A stretch of 64,000 nt of DNA from Opitutus sp. (lineage in GTDB: Bacteria; Verrucomicrobiota; Verrucomicrobiia; Opitutales; Opitutaceae), in NCBI GenBank assembly GCA_024707325.1, contig JANPZY010000001.1, positions 558,001-622,000 on the forward strand, in the 5' to 3' direction. Below are positions 17,046 through 25,745 of this stretch, in pieces (position 1 is the first letter of the stretch; every line of letters begins with the position of its first letter). The position numbers and the translations under genes were made by a program. The notes under the pieces were generated by a model that was not told the origin of the DNA, ran no database searches, and saw nothing but the letters and a program-made list of their open reading frames with translations.

Positions 17046-18383
17046 TTACTCGCCGCGCACGGAGAGTTCCGTCTGGCGAACAAACTCGTCGGCGAGTGCC
17101 GCCGCCTGCGCCTGCGTCAGCACGCGCGAATCATAGTGCAGATCGGCGTGCAGTTGCATGTCCATCACGCTCAAGCCAAGGCACACAATGGTGCCCGGGC
17201 GGATCACAGGCGCGGTGACGACATTTTCCAAGACCGCGCCCGGCACGGCGTAGCGGCGCTGCGGATGAGGCACCGGGCCTTGGTGAAAGATGCGCCCGAA
17301 ATTCGTCATCACGCATGTCGCCCGAACTTTCGGGCGCAGCGAATATGCGGCGAGACCGCCCGGCAGCCAGCGGCACAGTTTCAGGATGCGCCAGAAGACG
17401 AGACCGAGCCGGTGTTTCAAGATTATCTCCATGTCCTCGCGCGCGCGACGAAGGAGGCGGGCACGATTGCGGCACGATTTCACGGTGCGATCGATGATCA
17501 CGAGGCTCACGAGATTGCACGCAGGCATCCGGCGATCGACTGCCGAGCGAATCAACACGGGCACGGCGAGACGCATCCAATCTTGCGGCGCATCCGGCGC
17601 GTGTTTGCCGCGCCACGCGCCGATCGCGGCCTGCAGGTCGCGCATGAGCATCTCGTTGACTGAAACCTTGGCTTTCTTCGCGGCATTGCGGAGCTGGCCA
17701 AAGGCCTCGGTGTCGAGCACGCGGCTTTCGACGGCGGGATAAAACGCCACGGGCGGCGAATCCGCGGGCAGCAGCGTGTGGGGCAAAAGCGGCGCAGCCT
17801 CCCGGCCAAGGAGAAGCTGACTGGCGCCGAGCAGGCCGACGAGTTGCATCGGCAGTCCGCGCACGCGCTCCAGCCAAGGAAGTCCGGACGAACCGCGGGC
17901 GCGCAACAGCGCGGGATCGCGAGACGGCAGCTTCACGCTGGCACCATGGAGTGAGGCGTAGCGCGCGAACAGTTCCTCCATGATCGCGCCCAATCCGAGC
18001 CCATCCACCAACGCATGGTGAAACTGCGCGAAGAGCACCGCGCGGTTGTCGTGCTGGTGCAGATACAGCCGCGCGCCCGGACCACTCGCGAGATCGAGCC
18101 GCAGCCAGCGCGAGGGCCAGCCGTGCGGCCCGAGCGCGGACACGTCGACAACCGGCGGCACGGACGAGTTGGGATCGATCCGCCACGCCGGACCGCGGAG
18201 CAATCGCGAAATCAAACGCGCGCGCAGCATCGGCTGCGCAGCGGCGGTTTGTTGCCACGCCGTTTCCAGGTGCTCGACGTCGAAGTGCCCCGCGCAGGAG
18301 AAACGGGCGACGTTCCAGCACGGGAAGCCCGGCCGGTCTTCGTGCACGAGGTATTCTTCGAAAGGCGTGAGCGGGAGAATCAT
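17046..18383 (-). CDS. condensation/wax-ester-synthase-like acyltransferase
   Basis: A 445-residue protein with the HHxxxDG active-site motif (FHHALVDGLGLG, about residue 130) of the CoA-dependent acyltransferase superfamily that includes WS/DGAT enzymes and NRPS condensation domains. It opens with LPLTPFEEYLVHED, a typical beginning for stand-alone members. A later block (SVNEMLMRDLQAAIGAWR) also fits. Acceptor and acyl donor cannot be deduced. It is divergently arranged with a cytochrome P450, 110 bp apart, so both may act on one lipid or secondary product. ATG at 18383 is preferred to an upstream in-frame ATG at 18476 because of the family N-terminus. Confidence 0.75.
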   Translation of the reverse strand: MILPLTPFEEYLVHEDRPGFPCWNVARFSCAGHFDVEHLETAWQQTAAAQPMLRARLISRLLRGPAWRIDPNSSVPPVVDVSALGPHGWPSRWLRLDLASGPGARLYLHQHDNRAVLFAQFHHALVDGLGLGAIMEELFARYASLHGASVKLPSRDPALLRARGSSGLPWLERVRGLPMQLVGLLGASQLLLGREAAPLLPHTLLPADSPPVAFYPAVESRVLDTEAFGQLRNAAKKAKVSVNEMLMRDLQAAIGAWRGKHAPDAPQDWMRLAVPVLIRSAVDRRMPACNLVSLVIIDRTVKSCRNRARLLRRAREDMEIILKHRLGLVFWRILKLCRWLPGGLAAYSLRPKVRATCVMTNFGRIFHQGPVPHPQRRYAVPGAVLENVVTAPVIRPGTIVCLGLSVMDMQLHADLHYDSRVLTQAQAAALADEFVRQTELSVRGE

Positions 18384-18493
18384 CTGAAGCTCATGACGGT
18401 GAACTCGACTCGGCGCGTTCGGCGCGTCATGAGAAGGACGCTTGGCGAGCAAGGGTTCCGACCCGCGGCGCGTCAAGTTGCGTTCCCCTTTCC

Positions 18494-19834
18494 ATGCTCA
18501 GCTTCTTCCGCGATACGCGCGCGACCCTGCGCGCACTTTCCAAGGCCCGCGACAACATGATTGCCGCGTGGCCCAAGAGTTTTTACCGGCGCGAATTCAT
18601 CGAGGAAAACATCCTCGGACGGCGGCTCTACATCATCAACTCGCCCGCGGGCGTGCAGCGCGTTTTCGTCACCAACGCCGCCAACTACCGGAAGAGCCCT
18701 TCGAACACCGCGACGTTGAAGCCGCTGCTCGGCAACGGACTTTTCGTGAGCGAGGGCGAGCTGTGGTCGCGTCAGCGCAAAGTCATGACGCCTGCCACCG
18801 GCGCGAACCGCCTCGCACCCTACGCCGAGATCATCGGCGCGTGCGGACGCGAGATGCTGGGCGAATGGCAGGAGCGCGGCACGACGTTCGAGTGCGACGT
18901 GAACGAGCCGTTCACGCTCGTGACGGCCGAGGTGATTTCGCAGATCATGTTTGGCTACCGGCTCGGCGCGCAGGGCTGGACGCTCTACGAAGCGTTCAAG
19001 GACTACCAGGCCTCCGCCGGTCGCGTGCACATCGCCGAGATGCTCGGTTTCCCCACCTGGATGCCGCGGCCCGGACGACTCGCCGGAAAACGAGCGGTGG
19101 AAAAATTCGACGGCGTGCTCGCCGACATCATCCGTGCCGGTCGCGAGCGCGCTGAGCCCGCGACGCCGGACTTGCTGCACATGCTCGTCGCCTATCGCGA
19201 CGCCGAGGGCAAAGCCATGCCGCCCGATCTCGTGCGCGACGAAGTCGCGTCGATCTTCCTCGCCGGACACGAGACGACCGCGATCACGCTCGCGTGGGCG
19301 TTTTACCTGCTCGACCAGCACCGCGACGTGGAAGCGCGCGTGCACGCCGAACTCGAAAAAGTGCTCGGCGGACGCGAACCACGCTTCGAAGACATCGACC
19401 AGCTCGTTTACTGCCGCGCCGTGATCGACGAGACGCTGCGGCTGTTTCCGCCGGTGCACGTTTTTTCGCGTCAGGCGATCGGCCCGGACGAAGTGTGCGG
19501 CCACCAGATTCGCAAAGGCTCCTTTATGACCGTGTCGTCGTGGGTGCTGCATCGTCACGAGCTGTGGTGGGAAAAGCCCAACAAGTTTCGGCCCGAGCGT
19601 TTTCTCCCCGAAAACGCCGCCAAGGTGAACCGCTTCGCCTACATCCCGTTCGGCACCGGTCCTCGCGTGTGCCTCGGCAAACACCTCGGCCTGCTCGAGG
19701 CCACGATGCTCTTCGCGATGATCGCGCAGCGCTTCCAGTTGCGCGTGAAACCAGGGACTTCGGTCGAGCCGCTCGGTCGCATGACGCTCCGCCCGCGCTG
19801 GGGCATGCCGATGGTGATCACGCGACGCGCGTGA
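18494..19834 (+). CDS. cytochrome P450
   Basis: A 446-residue P450 monooxygenase. The I-helix oxygen-activation motif is AGHETT, the K-helix is ETLR (ExxR), and the haem loop FGTGPRVCLGKH places the thiolate ligand at C393. The sequence style (WSRQRKVMTPATG, RFLPEN) resembles the bacterial CYP4/CYP102/CYP110-like clade that acts on fatty acids, terpenes or alkanes. It has no membrane anchor and no redox partner gene nearby. The divergent acyltransferase suggests a joint lipid or natural-product modification; that is inference. Confidence 0.92.
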   Translation: MLSFFRDTRATLRALSKARDNMIAAWPKSFYRREFIEENILGRRLYIINSPAGVQRVFVTNAANYRKSPSNTATLKPLLGNGLFVSEGELWSRQRKVMTPATGANRLAPYAEIIGACGREMLGEWQERGTTFECDVNEPFTLVTAEVISQIMFGYRLGAQGWTLYEAFKDYQASAGRVHIAEMLGFPTWMPRPGRLAGKRAVEKFDGVLADIIRAGRERAEPATPDLLHMLVAYRDAEGKAMPPDLVRDEVASIFLAGHETTAITLAWAFYLLDQHRDVEARVHAELEKVLGGREPRFEDIDQLVYCRAVIDETLRLFPPVHVFSRQAIGPDEVCGHQIRKGSFMTVSSWVLHRHELWWEKPNKFRPERFLPENAAKVNRFAYIPFGTGPRVCLGKHLGLLEATMLFAMIAQRFQLRVKPGTSVEPLGRMTLRPRWGMPMVITRRA

Positions 19835-19946
19835 TGCCGCCGGCGCCGCCACCAAAGTCTCTGCGTCGTTGAAAACGAAACCGTTCCGCTTTCCGTGCGT
19901 CGGGAGCAGCGCATCGCTGCTCCTTTCCCCTCCTCTCTCCGCGACC

Positions 19947-21365
19947 ATGCAACGTATCCTTCGCCTGCTGTCCCTCCTGCCGCTCGGCGGCCTCACGCTT
20001 CCCGCCGCCGACGCCATCCGCACCGGCGCGGTGGCCGACACTTACGCGCAACTCTGCGCCGCCTGTCACGGCGCCCAACTTCAGGGCGGCTCCGCGCCGT
20101 CGATGCTCGACGACCAGTGGCTCGTCGGCGGCGACGACGCCAGCCTCGCCAAGTCGATTCGCGAGGGTCATCCGGACAAGGGCATGCCCGCCTTTGCGGC
20201 CACGCTCGACGACAAGCAGATCCGTTCACTCGTCATCTACATTCACGAGCAACGCGCCATCGCCGCTCGCGCGCAGACGAAGTTCAACGCGCCCAAGGAC
20301 GACGTCGTCGCCTCGAGCCAGCTCCACCGTTTCACGCTGAAAACCTGGGCCGACGGTCTCAACGAACCGTGGTCGATGGCGTTTCTCCCGGACGGTCGCG
20401 CTCTCGCCACCGAAAAACGCGGCACGCTGCAGCTGATCGAAAACAACGGCCGCAAGCTCACGCAGATTCGCGGCGTCCCGCCGATCGACAGCGGCGGCCA
20501 GGCCGGATTCTTCGGCGTCCTGCCCCACCCGGATTACGCGAACAACGGCTGGATCTATTTCTCCTTCGCCGACCCGCAAAAACACGAGGGCCGCTCCGTC
20601 ACGCTCACGCGCATCATCCGCGCGAAGCTCCGCGACGGAGCACTCGTTGACCAACAGGATATCTACAAGGCGCCGCTCTCCGTCTATCCGGGCCCCGGCG
20701 GCATTCACCTCGGCGGCGCGCTGGCCTTCGACCGTGACGGTTATCTCTACTTCTCCATCGGCGAACGCGGCCACGGCCCCAATGCGCAAAATCTCTCTGT
20801 GCCGATGGGCAAAGTCCACCGCGTGCACGACGACGGCCGCATTCCGGCGGACAATCCCTTCGTCAACGACTCCTCCGCCGTGCCCACCATCTGGAGCTAC
20901 GGTCACCGCAATCCCCAAGGCCTCGGCATCAATCCCGTCGACGGCACGCTCTGGGATGTCGAGCACGGCCCGCGCGGCGGCGACGAACTCAACCACGTTC
21001 GCAAAGGCCTCAACTACGGCTGGCCCGTCATCACCTACGGTATGAATTACGACGGCACGCCCATGACCGACCTCACCGCCAAAGAAGGCATGGAGCAACC
21101 CGTCCGCCACTGGACGCCCTCGATCGCGATCTCCGGCATGACCTTCTACAGCGGCGATCTTTTCCCGAAGTGGAAAAACAACGTTTTCGTCGGCTCGCTC
21201 GCCGCCGAGGAACTCCGCCGCGTCGAGCTCCGCGACGGTCGTTACGTTTCCCAGGAAGTTCTCTTCAAGAATCTCGGCCGTATCCGAAATGTGGTGACGG
21301 GCCCCGATGGCGCGCTCTACGTGCTCCTCCCCACCCGCATCGCCCGCCTCGCCCCCGCCGAGTAA
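19947..21365 (+). CDS. cytochrome c - PQQ-type sugar dehydrogenase
   Basis: A 472-residue exported protein. Signal peptide MQRILRLLSLLPLGGLTLPA; then a mono-haem cytochrome c domain with CAACHG and the distal GMPAF (residues about 30-100); then a six-bladed beta-propeller of the GSDH/sorbosone dehydrogenase family (NEPWSMAFLPDGRALATEK; SYGHRNPQGLGI; GPRGGDELN). Such enzymes oxidise aldose sugars with PQQ and pass electrons to the attached haem. The N-terminal haem domain fused to a YliI-like propeller gives a built-in acceptor. ATG at 19947 is chosen by the signal peptide. A hairpin with a T run follows the stop. Confidence 0.87.
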   Translation: MQRILRLLSLLPLGGLTLPAADAIRTGAVADTYAQLCAACHGAQLQGGSAPSMLDDQWLVGGDDASLAKSIREGHPDKGMPAFAATLDDKQIRSLVIYIHEQRAIAARAQTKFNAPKDDVVASSQLHRFTLKTWADGLNEPWSMAFLPDGRALATEKRGTLQLIENNGRKLTQIRGVPPIDSGGQAGFFGVLPHPDYANNGWIYFSFADPQKHEGRSVTLTRIIRAKLRDGALVDQQDIYKAPLSVYPGPGGIHLGGALAFDRDGYLYFSIGERGHGPNAQNLSVPMGKVHRVHDDGRIPADNPFVNDSSAVPTIWSYGHRNPQGLGINPVDGTLWDVEHGPRGGDELNHVRKGLNYGWPVITYGMNYDGTPMTDLTAKEGMEQPVRHWTPSIAISGMTFYSGDLFPKWKNNVFVGSLAAEELRRVELRDGRYVSQEVLFKNLGRIRNVVTGPDGALYVLLPTRIARLAPAE

Positions 21366-21387
21366 TCGACTCAATAAACTCCCTTCA

Positions 21388-21466
21388 GGTGGAGCCCGAC
21401 GTCCCCGTCGGGCTCTTTTTGTTTTCCCGCGACGCAAACAACCCGCCGAGGACGGCGGGTTCCACC
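21388..21466 (+). repeat. GGTGGA palindromic element with terminator hairpin, copy 1
   Basis: Begins GGTGGAGCCCGACGTCC and ends in the inverted copy GGACGGCGGGTTCCACC. The left arm forms a hairpin (AGCCCGAC/GTCGGGCT) with TTTTTG after it at 21391-21421, a good rho-independent terminator for the sugar dehydrogenase gene. A second copy lies at 24659-24734 with the same architecture; a related single hairpin follows queF at 50592. Confidence 0.8.
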
Positions 21467-21475
21467 ACGTCCCGG

Positions 21476-21608
21476 GTCGGGACAAAGTTCGTCCCACGTC
21501 GCGACAAGGTGCGCACCGGGTCGCAGCAAAGTGCGGCATGGGTCGAGCCACGGTGCGGCCCAACCCGAGGCCTGGTGCGAGCCGCGTCACGACCTCGTTA
21601 CATTCCCC
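21476..21608 (+). repeat. 22-bp degenerate tandem array B
   Basis: Six 22-bp units in perfect register: first halves at 21476, 21498, 21520, 21542, 21564 and 21586, each followed 11 bp later by a GTGCG-like half. Same family as array A and same orientation; like A it terminates in TTCCCCC. It starts nine bases after the end of the preceding palindromic element and runs almost into the next one. Confidence 0.85.
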
Positions 21609-21613
21609 CTTTC

Positions 21614-21709
21614 TGTCATTCTGAGCGAAGCGAAGAATCCAGTTGGAGCTTCGCTGCGCGCAACCGTGACGAAGCGCACACTGGATTCTTCGCTGCGCTC
21701 AGAATGACA
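21614..21709. repeat. MITE-like inverted repeat, CATTCTGAG family, copy 1
   Basis: A 96-bp element with 30-bp inverted arms differing at one base. The arms start TGTCATTCTGAGCG and the right end is CGCTCAGAATGACA. Sequences of this word family are dispersed in many bacterial genomes as non-coding palindromes. A diverged copy is at 24742-24852 and one arm remains at 48851-48875. No transposase is present. Confidence 0.85.
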
Positions 21710-21800
21710 AGGCGGGCGGCATTTGTGCGAATCGTGCCCAAGTCCGGCGTGAGTCGCGGCGTGGGTTGCACTAGCGTGCGACGCGGGCTCCACTGAGAGG

Positions 21801-22481
21801 ATGTCTGCGGTCTACGCCTCTTCTTCTCCGCGTCGTGTGCTCGTGTCGGATTTCGACGGCACGATGACGCGCCAGGATTTTTATCACCTCGTGCGCGAGC
21901 GCTGGCCCGTGCCGGCCGACGACGATCCGTGGGATTGGTATGTCGCCGGACGTTGCACGCATTTCGAAGCGCTCGCGGCGATCTTCGCGCGTATCCGCAC
22001 GGATGAGACGACGCTGCTGAAGCTGCTCGATGAAATGGAGCTCGACCCCGCACTGCCGTCAGCGATCCAGCGTCTGCAAGCCGAGGGCTGGGAGATCGTC
22101 GTGGCCTCGGCCGGTTGCGAATGGTATCTCAAGCGACTCCTCCAGCGCGCCGGCGTTTCGATCGAGGTGCATGCGAATCCCGGCGAATTTTCTCCCGAGG
22201 CGGGACTCAAGCTCACGCTGCCGGAAAACTCGCGGTTCTTCGATCGCAACACCGGCATCGACAAAGTCGGCGTCGTGCGCGACGCGCTGAGTCGCACGCC
22301 CGAGGTCGCGTTTGCCGGCGATGGACGACCCGATCTGCCCGCGGCGCTGCTCGTGCCGGGCGCGCGACGTTTCGCGCGCGGCTGGCTCGCGGGTGAACTG
22401 ACGAATCGCGGCGAAGCGTTTCACGCACTCACGGATTGGAACGCGCTCGCGGACACGCTACTTCAGTCGCCCTCGGCATGA
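21801..22481 (+). CDS. HAD-family phosphatase, MtnX/PSP-like
   Basis: A 226-residue HAD-superfamily phosphatase. Motif I is VSDFDGTMT (Asp nucleophile near residue 17), motif II is in VVASAGCEW, and motif IV is FAGDGRPDLPAA. The layout resembles MtnX and phosphoserine-phosphatase-like (subfamily IB) enzymes. Its stop overlaps the start of the glycerol-1-phosphate dehydrogenase gene by 4 bp, so the two are cotranslated. A substrate linked to glycerol phosphate is therefore a reasonable guess, not shown by the sequence. It could instead be a general phosphatase. Confidence 0.8.
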   Translation: MSAVYASSSPRRVLVSDFDGTMTRQDFYHLVRERWPVPADDDPWDWYVAGRCTHFEALAAIFARIRTDETTLLKLLDEMELDPALPSAIQRLQAEGWEIVVASAGCEWYLKRLLQRAGVSIEVHANPGEFSPEAGLKLTLPENSRFFDRNTGIDKVGVVRDALSRTPEVAFAGDGRPDLPAALLVPGARRFARGWLAGELTNRGEAFHALTDWNALADTLLQSPSA

Positions 22482-23530
22482 ACACGCTCAAGCAAGTCGC
22501 CCTGCCCGTTCTCGTCCGCGTAAAGCCCGGCGCGCTCGATCGCGTCGGCATCTACGCGCAACGCCACGGCTTTCGTCGCGTGGTCGTGCTGCATCCGCCG
22601 GATCTCCCGGAAACGCTGCAGGCGCGACTCGCCAGCGCGCTCGCGGGATCATCGATCGAGGTGAAGCAGAAGCTCGGCGTCGAACAGGCGAGCTTCGAGC
22701 AGGCGCAGGAGATTTTTAGGAAACTGCCGGGCGCAGTCGACGCGGTCATCGGCCTCGGCGGCGGCAAGACGCTCGACGTGGCGAAATACGTGTCGTTTCT
22801 CGCGCGGCTGCCCTACCTCGCGGTGCCAACGTCGCTCTCGAACGATGGTTTTTGCAGTCCGCAGTCGAGCCTCACGATCGACGGACGACGTCGCTCGCTG
22901 CCCGCCGCGATTCCGTTTGGCGTGGTGCTCGACACGGCGGTGTGCCTCGCGGCGCCGGAGATCTTGTGGATGTCGGGCGTCGGCGATCTGTCGGCGAAGT
23001 TCACCGCGGTGGTCGATTGGAAGCTCGCGTTTCACGCGCGCGGCACGCCGGTGGATGATTTCGCGGCACTGCTTTCGGATTCGACGGTGTATCAGTTCAT
23101 CGCGCGGCCGGCGCGCGACACCGAGGGCGTGAAACTGCTCGGCACCGCGCTCATGCTCAACGGCGTGGCGATGGCGATCTGCGGCTCGTCGCGTCCCGCG
23201 AGCGGCAGCGAGCACCTGATCTCGCATGCGCTCGACGCGATCAGCCAGCGGCCGCGTCTGCACGGACTGCAAGTGGGCGTGGCGAGCTATCTCGTGAGCC
23301 GGTTGCAGAATCGCAACTCGGGCGAAATCGCCCGGTTGTTCGAAGCGACAGGCTTCTGGCGCGCGGTCGCAGCCGATCCGTTTTCGCGTGCGGAGTGGAT
23401 GGAGGCCGTGCAACTCGCGCCGACGATCAAGGAGGATTTCCATACGATCCTCTCCGCCCGCGATTGCGCCCCGGAGATCGCGGAAATCCTGCGTTCCGAT
23501 TTCCTTCTTCGCGGGTGTTTCGTTGATTGA
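22478..23530 (+). CDS. glycerol-1-phosphate dehydrogenase-like (AraM/EgsA family)
   Basis: A 350-residue member of the dehydroquinate synthase/Fe-alcohol dehydrogenase superfamily. NAD-binding GLGGGKTLDVAKY, substrate block PTSLSNDGFCSPQSSL and metal-binding GSEHLISHALD match the sn-glycerol-1-phosphate dehydrogenases (archaeal EgsA, bacterial AraM). These reduce dihydroxyacetone phosphate to G1P, the archaeal lipid backbone precursor. In bacteria G1P is rare and feeds, for example, heptaprenylglyceryl phosphate made by PcrB; no PcrB or prenyltransferase is in the window. Cotranslated with the upstream HAD phosphatase. Family assignment is good; substrate is inference. Confidence 0.8.
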   Translation: MNTLKQVALPVLVRVKPGALDRVGIYAQRHGFRRVVVLHPPDLPETLQARLASALAGSSIEVKQKLGVEQASFEQAQEIFRKLPGAVDAVIGLGGGKTLDVAKYVSFLARLPYLAVPTSLSNDGFCSPQSSLTIDGRRRSLPAAIPFGVVLDTAVCLAAPEILWMSGVGDLSAKFTAVVDWKLAFHARGTPVDDFAALLSDSTVYQFIARPARDTEGVKLLGTALMLNGVAMAICGSSRPASGSEHLISHALDAISQRPRLHGLQVGVASYLVSRLQNRNSGEIARLFEATGFWRAVAADPFSRAEWMEAVQLAPTIKEDFHTILSARDCAPEIAEILRSDFLLRGCFVD

Positions 23531-23628
23531 GACCGGTCGCGCTCCGCGCTTCGCTCGGCCGCGTCCCCCCGCGCAACTTCCCCGCCGCACGTTCGTCGGG
23601 CGCGCTCACAACCCGAAACTTCTCTCCC

Positions 23629-24618
23629 ATGAAATTCCGCCCCTTCGGTAAACACGGTTTCAACTGCTCCGAAATCGGCTTCGGCGCCTGGGCCATCGGT
23701 GGCTCGTGGGGCGCACAGGCCGACGCCGATTCGCTGGCCGCGCTCAATCGCGCGCTCGATCTCGGCGTCAACTTCATCGACACCGCCGCCGGCTACGGCA
23801 ACGGCCGCAGCGAGCGCCTCATCGGTCAGGTGCTGCGCGAGCGCGCGGAGGCCGGCCGTCAGGAACGCGTTTTTGTAGCAACGAAAACGCCGCCCGCACC
23901 GGGCAACTGGCCGCCCTCGCCCTACGACCTCGCCGAGGAGCGCTACTCCGAAGACTATCTGCGCAAGGACATCGCCGAGCGCTGCGCGAATCTCGGCACG
24001 GACAAGATCGACCTGCTGCAACTCCACACCTGGACGCGCGCGTGGAATCGCAATCCGACGCCGTTCAAGGTGCTCCGCCAGCTCCAGAGCGAGGGCAAGG
24101 TCGGCCTCATCGGCATCTCCACGCCCGAGCACGATCAAAACAGCGTGATCGATCTCATGCGCGGCGGCTGGGTCGATAGCGTGCAGGTGATCTACAATAT
24201 TTTCGAACAGGAGCCGGCCGCCGAGTTGCTCGACGTGGCGAAAGAGTGCGGCGTCGGCATCATCGTGCGCGTCGCCTTCGACGAAGGTGTGCTCACGGGC
24301 AAGTTCACCAAGGACACAAAGTTCGCGGCCGACGATTTCCGTTCCAACTACTTCGCGGGCGACCGACTCACGCGCGCAGTCAATCGTGCCGAGGGCGTGC
24401 GCAAGGAGCTCGACGGCTCCGGCTACACGATGGCGCAGGCCGCCCTGAAGTTCGTGCTCGCGCACCCAGCCGTGTCGACCGTGATCCCCGGCATCCGCAA
24501 CGTCGCGCAGGCCGAGGCCAATTGCGGCGTCAGCGATCTGCCCGACATGAGCCCCGAGCTGCTCAAGCGTCTGCAAAAACACAACTGGCGCCGCGCGTTC
24601 TGGTATAACGGCAAGTGA
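23629..24618 (+). CDS. aldo/keto reductase
   Basis: A 329-residue (beta/alpha)8 NADPH oxidoreductase. The AKR signature runs from FGKHGFNCSEIGFGAWAIGG through NFIDTAAGYGNGRSE (with the catalytic Asp and Tyr) to DLLQLHTW, with the His of the tetrad, and the cofactor site AVSTVIPGIRN. It reduces an aldehyde or ketone; the substrate is unknown. The ATG at 23629 gives the conserved MKFRPFGKHG start. It stands alone about 100 bp after the dehydrogenase gene and is followed by a terminator-bearing palindromic element. Confidence 0.9.
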   Translation: MKFRPFGKHGFNCSEIGFGAWAIGGSWGAQADADSLAALNRALDLGVNFIDTAAGYGNGRSERLIGQVLRERAEAGRQERVFVATKTPPAPGNWPPSPYDLAEERYSEDYLRKDIAERCANLGTDKIDLLQLHTWTRAWNRNPTPFKVLRQLQSEGKVGLIGISTPEHDQNSVIDLMRGGWVDSVQVIYNIFEQEPAAELLDVAKECGVGIIVRVAFDEGVLTGKFTKDTKFAADDFRSNYFAGDRLTRAVNRAEGVRKELDGSGYTMAQAALKFVLAHPAVSTVIPGIRNVAQAEANCGVSDLPDMSPELLKRLQKHNWRRAFWYNGK

Positions 24619-24658
24619 ACCGCGCCGCGCAGCCATCAAGCGCACGCGAGATCGATCA

Positions 24659-24734
24659 GGTGGAGCCCGCCGTCCTCGGCGGGCTTTTTTGCGCACGCGC
24701 CACTGAACAACCGTCGGGGACGGCGGGTTCCACC
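24659..24734 (+). repeat. GGTGGA palindromic element with terminator hairpin, copy 2
   Basis: Starts GGTGGAGCCCGCCGTCC and ends GGACGGCGGGTTCCACC. The left hairpin (GCCCGCC/GGCGGGC plus TTTTTT, 24663-24690) can terminate the aldo/keto reductase transcript. As with copy 1, a CATTCTGAG-type element follows within ten bases. These two elements hold most of the 316-bp gap 24619-24934. Confidence 0.8.
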
Positions 24735-24741
24735 GGCAGTG

Positions 24742-24852
24742 GTCGTTCTGAGCGCGGCGACGTTCAGCCGAAGGCTCGTCCGAGAGTGTGCACTCCGTCG
24801 CAGCTTCGTGCTGCGAGGCTTCAGATGAATCCTTCGCTGCGCTCAGAATGAC
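24742..24852. repeat. MITE-like inverted repeat, CATTCTGAG family, copy 2
   Basis: Starts GTCGTTCTGAGCGCGGCG and ends CGCTGCGCTCAGAATGAC; the left arm is diverged and the middle differs from copy 1. Non-coding. Confidence 0.75.
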
Positions 24853-24934
24853 ACGCAGAGGTGGCGTCAGTCCCCGCGCGTTCACTCACCTCGCTTGAGC
24901 TTGGCGTGCGCGCATCGCCGCACACGATGGCCCC

Positions 24935-25303
24935 ATGCTCCTGCTGCTCTGGCTCGCACCGGTGTTCCTCGTTTTCGAGGTGGTGCAGCTCGTTGCGAGC
25001 GAGCGCTACCTCGGCGTCAAACAGATCGCGCGCAACGGCGATCCGCGTGAACTCGCGATCAGCGAAGTCGCGTCGTTTGCGTGGATCGCAACACTCTTCG
25101 CCTACTGGCTCTGGATGATCGCGCTGGTCGCCGCACCCTTTTCACGGCTGCACGCGCTGACACTCCTCGCGGTCTCGTTGCTCGGCTTTCTGTTGCGTCG
25201 CAACACCACGATCAAATGGACGCTCGTCATCCTGACCTTCGAGGGCGCGATCCGCGTGGGACTGCTTGTATCCGTAATCGTGATACTATGGCGCCGCTGG
25301 TGA
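24935..25303 (+). CDS. small integral membrane protein
   Basis: A 122-residue protein with four hydrophobic segments (roughly residues 1-22, 43-68, 72-88 and 98-118) and a conserved-looking cytoplasmic turn SERYLGVKQIARNGDPRE. No family was recognised. It converges on the next gene with 15 bp between stops. Codon use is like that of its neighbours, which supports a real gene. Confidence 0.6.
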   Translation: MLLLLWLAPVFLVFEVVQLVASERYLGVKQIARNGDPRELAISEVASFAWIATLFAYWLWMIALVAAPFSRLHALTLLAVSLLGFLLRRNTTIKWTLVILTFEGAIRVGLLVSVIVILWRRW

Positions 25304-25318
25304 GCGGCCCCGCAGTGC

Positions 25319-25600
25319 TCACTGCGCGAGGCGGCGGGTCACGGCTTTCGGCACGGGCGACTCGAAGGACTCGGTGAAAAACTCCTGCCCGGCGGCGATC
25401 AGTTTGGCGTATTTGCCGTAGTCGCCGGCCCACGAGTTGGGCACGCACACGCGTTTGATCACGCCCTTGCCCAGCTTGTTGGGCGCATCGCGATCGGGAG
25501 CGAGTTCCATGGAGAATTTCGGATCGTGGGTGTGCACCACATAGTGGCGCGACCCGTCGGGTTCCTCGCGCTCGATCCGGAGGAAATGGGCGAAGCTCAT
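25319..25600 (-). CDS. hypothetical protein, 93 aa
   Basis: A small soluble protein beginning MSFAHFLRIEREEPDG; it is rich in charged residues and has the conserved-looking block GVIKRVCVPNSWAGDYGKY. No family was recognised. ATG at 25600 is used; an in-frame ATG at 25618 adds six residues. It is divergent from the 591-aa membrane protein gene, 145 bp apart. Confidence 0.55.
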   Translation of the reverse strand: MSFAHFLRIEREEPDGSRHYVVHTHDPKFSMELAPDRDAPNKLGKGVIKRVCVPNSWAGDYGKYAKLIAAGQEFFTESFESPVPKAVTRRLAQ

Positions 25601-25745
25601 CGGCCCGCAGTCACGCATGAGGTTCGCGGAAACGCAACCTCCGCGGGTTACTCCGGAGTTGAAAACACGACCGCGGCGGAGCACAACAACCTCGCCGCGG
25701 CCGAGTGCCCGGTCTGCTCCGTCCCAGCCCCCAACGCCGCGCTCC

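Noticed and set aside
21614-21709. Possible insertion sequence because of long terminal inverted repeats
   Set aside because: Only 96 bp, no transposase; classed as a palindromic dispersed element.
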